From positions 1 through 64,000 of the forward strand of contig CAZKBK010000006.1 in the NCBI GenBank assembly GCA_964551035.1: a DNA stretch of 64,000 bases, read 5' to 3'. Below, in pieces: positions 1-7,004 of the stretch. A model generated the notes under the pieces. That model saw nothing but the letters and a program-made list of their open reading frames with translations. It had not been told where the DNA came from and did not search any database. The stretch's first letter is position 1. The number at the start of each line of letters is the position of its first letter. The position numbers were made by a program, and so were the translations under genes. The stretch is from Chryseosolibacter sp964551035. GTDB lineage: Bacteria; Bacteroidota; Bacteroidia; Cytophagales; Cyclobacteriaceae.

Positions 1-26
1 CTTAGCTCTTTTTCAAACAACAGAGC

Positions 27-59
27 GTCAAAACTCACTTTGGTGAGCACAGTTTTGAC
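27..59. other. Inverted repeat near left edge
   Basis: Nine-base arms GTCAAAACT (27-35) and AGTTTTGAC (51-59) enclose a second short arm pair CTCAC/GTGAG. No T-run follows on either strand, so a rho-independent terminator is not supported. The rest of 1-267 shows no convincing gene. The first bases (CTTAGCTCTTTTTC) resemble the heptamer tracts near 2.9 and 3.4 kb. Confidence 0.35.
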
Positions 60-267
60 ATAGTTCAGCATGATAATTGAAGTGTAAGGTTAAAAGTCAG
101 CAAAGCTAACAACCGTTAAGTTATAAAATAGTTGAGGACACAAATAAGATTTACCGTTAAAATTTTTATCCATCCTATTTTGACACTATTTGCGGCCGAT
201 GGCCGTATTTTTACACGGTTTTCAGCAATTTTTATTCCCGGTTTTCGGTTGGGATTAGGTCGTTATC

Positions 268-1713
268 ATGAGTTGCTTTGTGAAAATTTTTACCCCCGTT
301 GTACTGCTGCTGGCCGCTTCGTTTGCGCGGGCACAGGAAATAAAGATTACGCTCGGCCCGGACGAAATCGGTGAGAATCAAGCCTGGACCATCACCGTGA
401 CCGTCGAAAACGAGCGCCTGAAAGGTTATGACAATTTCCCCGACATCGAGGGGTTCAGAAAACGCGGGACATCGTCACAGACAACAACGAACATCATCAA
501 CGGTCAGGTCTCGTCATCCCAAAGCGTGATCATGACCTATCTGCCTACCAAACAAGGGACCATTACCGTTCCCTCCTTCACCATGAGGGTTAACGACAAA
601 CCGATCAGTGTTTCGGGCAAGAATGTCAAGGTCGGCCCGCCGGTTCAGCAGCAGCGCGACCCTTTCCGGAGTCTTTTTGACCGCGATCCCGTCGACGACT
701 TCTTCGGCCGGGGTGAAACCGAATTCATCGACATCAAGGAAGATGCGTTCCTGGCGGTGACAACCAGCAAAGACGCCGTTTACGTTGGCGAGGGCTTCAA
801 TGCCACGCTCTCTTTTTTCGTTTCCGAAAGCAACCGCGCGCCCCTGCAATTCCATGAACTCGGCAAACAGCTGTCAACCATCCTTAAGAAGATCAAGCCC
901 AACAATTGTTGGGAAGAAAATTTCAATATCGAAAACATCGAAGGACAACCCGTGACCATCAAGGGGAAGGATTACACCCAATACAAGATCTACCAGGCGA
1001 CTTACTATCCGCTCAACACCGAACCGATCAGGTTTCCCAGTGTCGGGCTCGAGATGATCAAGTACAAGGTGGCCAAGAACCCTTCATTCTTCGGACAAAA
1101 CCGAAAGGAGGATTTCAAGACCTTCTATTCACAACCCCGCACCGTGCGGGTGAAGGAACTTCCGCCACATCCCCTCAAAGATGCGGTGGCCGTCGGCAAC
1201 TATCAGTTGTATGAACACATGCCCACCACCGACGTCGAGACGGGTAAGAGCGTGTCGTACGTCTTTAACATTTTTGGCGAGGGCAACATCTCCGCGATCG
1301 ACGAGCCGAACATCACCCGTAATGAAGATTTCGAATTTTATGAACCCAACGTGCGCCAGGACATCACACGCGAGAACGGCAGGGTCACCGGAACAAAGTC
1401 CTTCAATTATTTTCTTATTCCCCGCGAACCCGGCGCCTACGAGCTGGGCGATTATTTCCAGTGGGTGTTCTTCAACGCCGAGGAAGAACAGTACGATACG
1501 CTGAAGTCGCGGCTTACCCTGTATGTCACGGGCGAAAGCCGAAAAAATGAGGTCATTCAGGCCAACGACGCGGGAACGTTCTACGACAACATCGCTTCTG
1601 CCGACAACACCATACGCCGGATCAATGACACCAACTGGGTGAGAACGGGGCTCGGAATATTCACGGTACTGGTTTTTGGTGTGTCGGTGTATTTGGTGGC
1701 GAGGAAGGTGTAG
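268..1713 (+). CDS. batD: BatD-like membrane-anchored periplasmic protein
   Basis: The 481-residue protein starts at ATG 268 with a signal peptide (hydrophobic residues 10-20, cleavage near ARAQ). It has a long beta-rich region with Ig-like character (ITVTVENERL..., GTITVPSFTMRVN) and ends with one membrane helix (about 459-477) and a short basic tail. This is the layout of Bacteroidota BatD proteins, which are usually encoded with batA, batB and batE and linked to oxygen tolerance or envelope stress. Their biochemical role is poorly defined. It is somewhat shorter than many BatD proteins. The other bat genes are not visible; they may lie beyond the left edge, and aroC follows on the same strand after 95 bases. 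Confidence 0.8.
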   Translation: MSCFVKIFTPVVLLLAASFARAQEIKITLGPDEIGENQAWTITVTVENERLKGYDNFPDIEGFRKRGTSSQTTTNIINGQVSSSQSVIMTYLPTKQGTITVPSFTMRVNDKPISVSGKNVKVGPPVQQQRDPFRSLFDRDPVDDFFGRGETEFIDIKEDAFLAVTTSKDAVYVGEGFNATLSFFVSESNRAPLQFHELGKQLSTILKKIKPNNCWEENFNIENIEGQPVTIKGKDYTQYKIYQATYYPLNTEPIRFPSVGLEMIKYKVAKNPSFFGQNRKEDFKTFYSQPRTVRVKELPPHPLKDAVAVGNYQLYEHMPTTDVETGKSVSYVFNIFGEGNISAIDEPNITRNEDFEFYEPNVRQDITRENGRVTGTKSFNYFLIPREPGAYELGDYFQWVFFNAEEEQYDTLKSRLTLYVTGESRKNEVIQANDAGTFYDNIASADNTIRRINDTNWVRTGLGIFTVLVFGVSVYLVARKV

Positions 1714-1808
1714 GAGGAAGCAGGACGTAATACGCAAAGGTGAATCGGTTTACTGTTCGGCGCGGGCGTCCATCCATAGTTGCATAAAATCCTCTATCTT
1801 CACCCCCC

Positions 1809-2885
1809 ATGAGTAGTATTTACGGAACGCTTTTTCGCATCAGTACTTTTGGCGAGTCCCATGGCCCCGCTATCGGCGTTGTCATAGATGGTTGCCCCGC
1901 GGGGTTGCAGATCGACGAAGCGTTTATCCAGTCGGAACTCTCGCGCCGCAAACCGGGCCAGTCAAAAATTACGACGCAACGCAAGGAAGATGATCAATTT
2001 ACGATCCTGAGCGGTGTGTTTGAGGGGAAGTCTACCGGGACGCCCATTGCCGTTGTAATTGAAAACAAGGACCAACGCAGCAAAGACTACAGCCATATCG
2101 CGGAGACGTTCCGGCCATCGCATGCCGACTACACCTACGAGAAAAAGTACGGCATCCGCGACTACCGCGGTGGAGGAAGGAGCTCCGCGCGGGAAACCGC
2201 CGCGCGCGTTGCGGCGGGAGCAATCGCGAAATTGCTGCTTCGCGCACATGGCATCCAAATCAACGCATTCGTTTCACAAGTCGGCGAAATCCGCGCGCCC
2301 CACTACACCGAACTCGATCTCTCCCAAACGGAGGACAACATCGTTCGTTGCCCACATCCCCCGACGGCGGAAAAAATGATCGCCCTGATCGACAAGGTCC
2401 GCCTCGAGCGCGACACCATCGGGGGTGTCGTTACGGGTGTCATCCGCAATACACCCGTGGGCCTGGGCGAACCGGTCTTTGACAAACTTCATGCTGAACT
2501 TGGGAAGGCCATGCTGAGCATTAACGCTGTGAAAGGCTTTGAGTACGGCAGCGGCTTCGATGGGGTCAACCTTCGCGGCTCCGGGCACAACGACGAATTC
2601 TACAACGATGGGGAAAGGATTCGCACGCGAAGCAATTTCTCCGGCGGCGTCCAGGGCGGGATATCCAATGGTGAAGACATCTATTTCAACGTTGCGTTCA
2701 AGCCGGTCGCTACCATCATGCAGGAACAGGTCAGCGTGGATAAGGGCGGAAATGAGACGACCGTTTCAGGAAAGGGAAGACATGACCCTTGTGTTGTACC
2801 GCGTGCCGTGCCTATCGTTGAGGCCATGGCCGCGCTGGTAATTGCGGATTTTTTGTTGCGGGCACGAGGGCAAGGTGTGTCGTAA
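1809..2885 (+). CDS. aroC: Chorismate synthase
   Basis: Chorismate synthase catalyses the last shikimate-pathway step, converting 5-enolpyruvylshikimate-3-phosphate to chorismate with reduced FMN, in the cytoplasm. The family signatures are all visible: FGESHGPAIG near residue 14, RRKPGQS near 46, ENKDQRSKDY near 85, RGGGRSSARET near 120, and FSGGVQGGISNG in the C-terminal third. The length of 358 residues is normal. The ATG at 1809 gives the canonical N-terminus ending in STFGESHG. A heptamer repeat tract begins about 20 bases after the stop codon. Confidence 0.97.
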   Translation: MSSIYGTLFRISTFGESHGPAIGVVIDGCPAGLQIDEAFIQSELSRRKPGQSKITTQRKEDDQFTILSGVFEGKSTGTPIAVVIENKDQRSKDYSHIAETFRPSHADYTYEKKYGIRDYRGGGRSSARETAARVAAGAIAKLLLRAHGIQINAFVSQVGEIRAPHYTELDLSQTEDNIVRCPHPPTAEKMIALIDKVRLERDTIGGVVTGVIRNTPVGLGEPVFDKLHAELGKAMLSINAVKGFEYGSGFDGVNLRGSGHNDEFYNDGERIRTRSNFSGGVQGGISNGEDIYFNVAFKPVATIMQEQVSVDKGGNETTVSGKGRHDPCVVPRAVPIVEAMAALVIADFLLRARGQGVS

Positions 2886-2906
2886 GGCGTGCAATGAATG
2901 TGGCGA

Positions 2907-2980
2907 TCTTTGCTCTTTACGCTTAGCTCTTTGCTCTTAGCTCTTTGCTCTTTGCTCTTTACTCTTGGCTCTTTGCTCCT
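2907..2980. repeat. Heptamer tandem repeat tract 1
   Basis: This is an imperfect tandem array of a 7-base unit, CTCTTTG with variants such as CTCTTAG and CTCTTTA. Read on the minus strand, the tract begins at the stop codon of the 2979-3194 gene with TAGGAGCA and continues as AAGAGC-type units. The second tract at 3331-3440 begins in the same way. Translating such tracts gives EQRAKSKEQRA-type low-complexity peptides, which I regard as non-coding artefacts. Confidence 0.85.
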
Positions 2981-3194
2981 AAGCGTGGTGTCGTTTCGCG
3001 GTTGCAAGCACAATAATTCCCGCAACCAACAAGATCGCGCCGGTTACCGGTGACCAGTAGATCGGTGTCTTTTCCGTCTTGTTGATTTCGATCGGTCCCA
3101 CGTCAGCTACTTCTTTTTCAGTGACGAGGTTGAATCCCGTGAAGACGGTCATGATGGCGCCCACGATGATCAGGATGATGGCTAAAGTTCTCAT
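2979..3194 (-). CDS. Small two-helix membrane protein, function unknown
   Basis: A 71-residue protein starts at ATG 3194 with two hydrophobic segments (about 4-20 and 48-64) separated by a charged loop containing KTEKTPIYW. Such small proteins are common in Bacteroidota genomes and usually carry no assigned role. The reading frame is open further upstream to 3446, but that extension runs through heptamer repeats and is not credible. The stop codon lies at the edge of tract 1. I cannot assign a function. Confidence 0.6.
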   Translation of the reverse strand: MRTLAIILIIVGAIMTVFTGFNLVTEKEVADVGPIEINKTEKTPIYWSPVTGAILLVAGIIVLATAKRHHA

Positions 3195-3267
3195 AAGTTG
3201 GCGGTGTTGAAAGATTAAACTCCCACCACTAGTTGAGTAAAAGTTATGCCGGGCGTGTGGGTGTATG

Positions 3268-3289
3268 GCTGTGGAAGCCTTTCCACAGC
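3268..3289. other. Nine-base-pair hairpin
   Basis: GCTGTGGAA (3268-3276) pairs with TTCCACAGC (3281-3289) around a GCCT loop. It lies between the small membrane protein gene and the symporter gene, both on the minus strand. No T-run follows, so its role as a terminator is uncertain. Confidence 0.4.
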
Positions 3290-3330
3290 GGGGAATATTT
3301 TGAGGTTGGATTTTCAAATGACTGAAGTCC

Positions 3331-3440
3331 CGCTCTGCTCTTTGCTCTCCGCTCTTTGCTCTTTGCTCTTTGCTCTCTGCTCTCTGCTCTCTGCTCTCTG
3401 CTCTCTGCTCTTTGCTCTCTGCTCTTTGCTCTCTGCTCCT
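3331..3440. repeat. Heptamer tandem repeat tract 2
   Basis: About 15 imperfect copies of a 7-base unit, CTCTTTG or CTCTCTG (GCTCTCT phase). On the minus strand it begins at the TAG stop of the symporter gene with TAGGAGCA, exactly as tract 1 begins at the stop of its own upstream gene. The central part is nearly pure CTCTCTG. Confidence 0.9.
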
Positions 3441-4806
3441 AATCAAACGTCTCCACGTCCGTCTCTTTGAACTCCCCTTCCCACTTTGCGATAACCACCG
3501 TGGCGAGGCAATTGCCCGTAACGTTCACGGAGGTGCGCGCCATATCCATGAGTTCATCGATACCGAGGATCGCCATAATCGGCCACATGGGAAGTCCGAA
3601 CGAAGCAGCCGTTCCGAGCAGGATCACCAACGATGCCCGCGGCACGCCTGCCACCCCCTTGCTGGTGAGCATCAGCGTGACGCCCATAAGCAACTGCTCC
3701 CAGATGGTCAGGGGAATACCGGCAGCCTGCGCAACGAATACCGACGCCAGGGAGAGGTAAAGCGTAGTCCCATCGAGGTTGAAGGTATAGCCTGTGGGCA
3801 AGACGAAGGATACGATCTTTCTTGGTACGCCAAGTTTCTCCATGTTTTCCATGGCTTTCGGCAGCGCCGACTCGGAACTGGTGGTAGCAAAAGCGATCGA
3901 CACGGGTTCGGACACAGCCTTGATGAATTTCCTGACCGGGAGTTTGATGAAGTGGGCGATCGGCAACAGCACCAGCGACATGAAAAGAATCAGCGCACCG
4001 TAGAGCGTGAAGAGCAGTTTGAGAAGAGATGTCAGGATGTCGACACCGAGATGGCCCACTGTTACCGCGATGGCGGCGCCCACACCGAAGGGTGCGAAGT
4101 GCATGATGATGTTGGTGAATTTGAACATCGTCTCGGCGAGGCTTTCGGAGAACTTCAGCATCGGTTCCTTTTTGGCGGCTGGCAACATGGCCAGCGCGAT
4201 GCCGAAGATGATGCTGAAGACGACGATCGGCAACACATCCCCGTGATAGATCGATTTAACAATGTTCTCGGGGAAAATATGAAGGACAACCTCCGACCAC
4301 GTCTGTGCCTTCGCCTCCGGGAGTTCCTGGTTGAAGCCCGCCGGCAACTCTATCCCGGCGCCAGCCTGGGTAAGATTGATGGCGATCAAACCAATGATCA
4401 GCGCCATCGTGGTAACCACTTCAAAATACAGTATCGACTTCCATCCCATGCGGCCCACTTGCTTAAGGCTGGAGTGGCCGGCGATACCTACCACCAGCGT
4501 CGAAAACAGGATGGGCGCGATAATCGTCTTCACCAGTGCAAGGAAGATCTTGCTGAGGACGGAGAGATTCTGGGAGAAATTGGGAAAGTTCAGCCCGATC
4601 TCGATCCCGATGACCATGCTGAGGAGGATCCAGGTGGTGAGGGATTTCCTGTAAACGGCGTATAATATCAGGAACGACCAGGTGATCCATCGGACCGCAA
4701 CGAGGGCGATTTTCGGAACATCGGCAATAGAATAGTAGTCAACAATGTGAATGAGCGCGGAAATCGTCAAAAAAATGAGGAAGAGCCGGACGGATTTTTG
4801 CTTCAT
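3439..4806 (-). CDS. Dicarboxylate/amino acid:cation symporter (DAACS family)
   Basis: A 455-residue inner-membrane carrier of the GltP/DctA family, which imports glutamate/aspartate or C4-dicarboxylates with Na+ or H+. The diagnostic parts are present: the serine-rich re-entrant loop (FATTSSESALP), the substrate-site motif NLDGTTLY in place of the more usual NMDGT, a second re-entrant loop (TSKGVAGVPRAS), and the C-terminal helix with VNVTGN. Before the standard core there are two or three extra hydrophobic segments (residues 6-70). It is divergent from a second DAACS gene at 4907; the substrates of the two may differ and cannot be read from sequence. The stop overlaps the start of heptamer tract 2. 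Confidence 0.9.
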   Translation of the reverse strand: MKQKSVRLFLIFLTISALIHIVDYYSIADVPKIALVAVRWITWSFLILYAVYRKSLTTWILLSMVIGIEIGLNFPNFSQNLSVLSKIFLALVKTIIAPILFSTLVVGIAGHSSLKQVGRMGWKSILYFEVVTTMALIIGLIAINLTQAGAGIELPAGFNQELPEAKAQTWSEVVLHIFPENIVKSIYHGDVLPIVVFSIIFGIALAMLPAAKKEPMLKFSESLAETMFKFTNIIMHFAPFGVGAAIAVTVGHLGVDILTSLLKLLFTLYGALILFMSLVLLPIAHFIKLPVRKFIKAVSEPVSIAFATTSSESALPKAMENMEKLGVPRKIVSFVLPTGYTFNLDGTTLYLSLASVFVAQAAGIPLTIWEQLLMGVTLMLTSKGVAGVPRASLVILLGTAASFGLPMWPIMAILGIDELMDMARTSVNVTGNCLATVVIAKWEGEFKETDVETFD

Positions 4807-4823
4807 GCAGGAAAATTAGTGGG

Positions 4824-4835
4824 GCAAACGTTTGC
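4824..4835. promoter_or_regulatory. Perfect palindrome GCAAACGTTTGC in divergent promoter region
   Basis: A 12-base perfect palindrome sits in the 100-base gap between the two divergent symporter genes, 18 bases upstream of the minus-strand gene. GCAAACGTTTGC is the core of LacI/GalR-family operators (the E. coli PurR box has the same core). One half also resembles a Bacteroidota -7 element. A shared operator is an inference; no LacI-type regulator gene is in the window. Confidence 0.5.
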
Positions 4836-4906
4836 TTTCGGCGTGAATATAGAAAAAACTTGCGGTGTAGCGATTTCCAATTTGATGGTGCGTTAATCTG
4901 AATGGC

Positions 4907-6202
4907 ATGGCGCTTCCCAAAATTCCCCTTTACGGCAAGATCCTCATCGGCATGGTCCTCGGCCTCGCATGGGGACTTAGTGCCGAACCCCTCGGCCTCG
5001 TCGCCTTTACGTCGGACTGGATAAAGCCGTTCGGCACGCTCTTCATCAGGGCACTCAAGCTCATTGCCATCCCGCTGGTCATTGTGTCGCTGATCGATGG
5101 CGTCTCCAACCTCTCCGACGTGGCAAAACTTTCCCGTCTAGGCGGAAAAACGATCGCCCTGTATCTTTCCACCACCGTGGTGGCGGTCGCCATCGGACTG
5201 CTGACGGTGAACCTGATCCAACCGGGAAAATTCCTCTCGCAGGAGCGGCGCGACTACCTGAGGAACGAATACGCCGGCAACCTCGACCTCAGCGCCGCGG
5301 GCGGCAGCACCGATGATGGACCCCTGCAAACGATCGTCGACATCGTTCCGGAAAATCTGTTCATGTCGCTGTCGGACAACATCAACATGTTGCAAGTCAT
5401 CTTCTTCGCCATTCTCTTCGGGGTGGCGATGATCCTCACACCCAGTGAAAAAGTCGCAACCGTGAAACGTTTTTTCTCTGGCGCCAACGCTGTCATTCTC
5501 TCCATCGTCGACATCATCATGAAATATGCGCCCGTCGGCGTTTTTGCATTGCTCGCGGCGATGCACATCGACCTGGAACTCGTAAAAGCCCTCGGCGCTT
5601 TCAGCCTCAACGTGGTGCTCGCACTCGCGATGATGGTGTTCCTGATTTATCCGTCATTGCTGAAGATGTTCACGAAGGTGAAATTTTTCACGTTCCTCAG
5701 GGGAATTTTGCCTGCCCAGGTACTTGCCTTCTCGACGAGCTCAAGCGCGGCAACGCTTCCCGTGACGATGAAGTGCGTGGAGAACAACCTCGGCGTATCG
5801 GAGGAAGTATCGAGCTTCGTTCTTCCGCTCGGCGCGACGATAAACATGGATGGCACGAGTATTCATCAGGGTGTTTCCGCGGTATTCATCGCACAGGCGT
5901 TCGGGATTGCCCTTTCGCTGGAGCAACAGCTCACCATCCTACTGACGGCAGTGCTGGCCTCCATCGGTACCGCCGCCGTCCCCGGCGCCGGCATCATCAT
6001 GCTGATCATTGTGCTGCAGGCCGTGGGGCTGGACCCCGCGGGGCTGGCACTAATCCTCGCCGTGGACCGCCCGCTCGACATGCTGCGAACGGTGGTGAAC
6101 ATTACCGGTGACGCGACCGTGGCCACGGTGGTGGCCAACAGCGAGGACAAGCTGGACGTCGGCGTAGCCAATGACCCGTCAATGCCCGAAAACCCGAATT
6201 AG
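4907..6202 (+). CDS. Dicarboxylate/amino acid:cation symporter (DAACS family)
   Basis: A 431-residue inner-membrane symporter and second paralogue of the GltP/DctA family. It has the serine-rich loop AFSTSSSAATLP, the canonical NMDGTSIHQ substrate and ion motif, the second loop ASIGTAAVPGAG, and VNITGDATVA near the C-terminus. The extra N-terminal helices of the divergent neighbour are missing, so this copy has the normal family length. The loop after the third helix contains an insertion (about residues 105-150) common in Bacteroidota members. ATG 4907 starts directly before the first helix. Substrate is probably glutamate/aspartate or a C4-dicarboxylate. Confidence 0.92.
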   Translation: MALPKIPLYGKILIGMVLGLAWGLSAEPLGLVAFTSDWIKPFGTLFIRALKLIAIPLVIVSLIDGVSNLSDVAKLSRLGGKTIALYLSTTVVAVAIGLLTVNLIQPGKFLSQERRDYLRNEYAGNLDLSAAGGSTDDGPLQTIVDIVPENLFMSLSDNINMLQVIFFAILFGVAMILTPSEKVATVKRFFSGANAVILSIVDIIMKYAPVGVFALLAAMHIDLELVKALGAFSLNVVLALAMMVFLIYPSLLKMFTKVKFFTFLRGILPAQVLAFSTSSSAATLPVTMKCVENNLGVSEEVSSFVLPLGATINMDGTSIHQGVSAVFIAQAFGIALSLEQQLTILLTAVLASIGTAAVPGAGIIMLIIVLQAVGLDPAGLALILAVDRPLDMLRTVVNITGDATVATVVANSEDKLDVGVANDPSMPENPN

Positions 6203-6276
6203 GGCCATCACAATGGCTTTTTCCCGTTGAAAGGGACCTGCCGGCGCGAACTATTTAGCCGTCCGGATTTGTTGTG

Positions 6277-6284
6277 TATTTTTG
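6277..6284 (+). promoter_or_regulatory. Candidate -7 promoter element for nfu
   Basis: TATTTTTG matches the Bacteroidota -7 consensus TAnnTTTG and lies 18 bases before the chosen ATG at 6303. No convincing -33 TTTG was seen at the usual spacing. Confidence 0.4.
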
Positions 6285-6302
6285 AGATCAAACAGCAAGG
6301 TT

Positions 6303-6878
6303 ATGCTTCAAGCCACACCCAAGGACATCCACATTTACCTGGAATCGAATCCCAATCCCAACTCGTTGAAATTTGTCGTCAACGAGATGCTGATCCCCGA
6401 GGGATTGAGTTTCGACTTTCCCGATGCCGCCAGCGCTGAAAATGCGCCGCTGGCGAAGGAGTTGTTCGCTTATCCCGCCGTCGACCGGGTCTTTTACATG
6501 AGCAACTTCGTTACCGTAACGAAAAAAGAGGACGTGGAGTGGATTGAAATCCAGGACCCGCTGAAAAAACACATCAAAAGTTTCCTGGAGTCGGGTCGCT
6601 ACATCATCGAAATGAACGAACCGGAAACGGCGGAACAGGGAGAGGAAACAGAAACCGTAAAGAAGATCAAGACCATTCTTGAAGAATATATTCGCCCTGC
6701 GGTTGAACAGGACGGCGGAGCGATCACCTACCATTCCTTCCGCGACGGCATTGTAAAAGTCACCCTGCAGGGATCATGCAGCGGATGCCCGTCGTCGATG
6801 ATCACCCTGAAAGCAGGAATTGAAAATCTTTTCAAACGTATGATGCCGGAGGAAGTCCAGGCTGTTGAGGCATTGTAG
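6303..6878 (+). CDS. Nfu-type iron-sulfur cluster carrier protein
   Basis: A 191-residue cytoplasmic protein with two parts. Residues 1-90 match the Nfu N-terminal domain (YLESNPNPNSLKFVVN, LFAYPAVDRVFYMSNFVTVT). The C-terminal NifU-like domain has the CSGC pair that holds a bridging [4Fe-4S] cluster (GSCSGCPSSMITLKAGIE). It is expected to deliver Fe-S clusters to apoproteins. ATG 6303 is preferred over an in-frame TTG at 6282 because the conserved domain begins a few residues after it and the candidate promoter overlaps the TTG. It stands alone between a symporter and a peptidase on the other strand. Confidence 0.93.
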   Translation: MLQATPKDIHIYLESNPNPNSLKFVVNEMLIPEGLSFDFPDAASAENAPLAKELFAYPAVDRVFYMSNFVTVTKKEDVEWIEIQDPLKKHIKSFLESGRYIIEMNEPETAEQGEETETVKKIKTILEEYIRPAVEQDGGAITYHSFRDGIVKVTLQGSCSGCPSSMITLKAGIENLFKRMMPEEVQAVEAL

Positions 6879-6953
6879 CCTAAGTGAGCGGAAGCGCGCG
6901 GGTGCCTCCAATCAGAAATTGTCTGCTCGTCCCTCGTGGAAATCAAAATAAAA

Positions 6954-6978
6954 GCGGCCCGGGTCATCACCGGGCCGC
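6954..6978. terminator. Bidirectional rho-independent terminator
   Basis: The arms GCGGCCCGG (6954-6962) and CCGGGCCGC (6970-6978) enclose a 7-base loop. On the minus strand the stem is followed by TTTTATTTTG, and on the plus strand by CCTTGTTTTG. It lies between the convergent nfu and S9 peptidase genes and can serve both. Confidence 0.85.
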
Positions 6979-7004
6979 CCTTGTTTTGTCGCCTTGATTG
7001 GCTG

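Noticed and set aside
2979..3446. Longer version of the small membrane protein with an EQRAESKEQRA-type N-terminus
   Set aside because: The extra part is only translated heptamer repeat; the conserved two-helix protein starts at 3194.
3370..4665. 431-codon open frame opposite the symporter gene
   Set aside because: It starts in heptamer repeats and has the composition of an antisense shadow; the opposite strand encodes a clear DAACS symporter.
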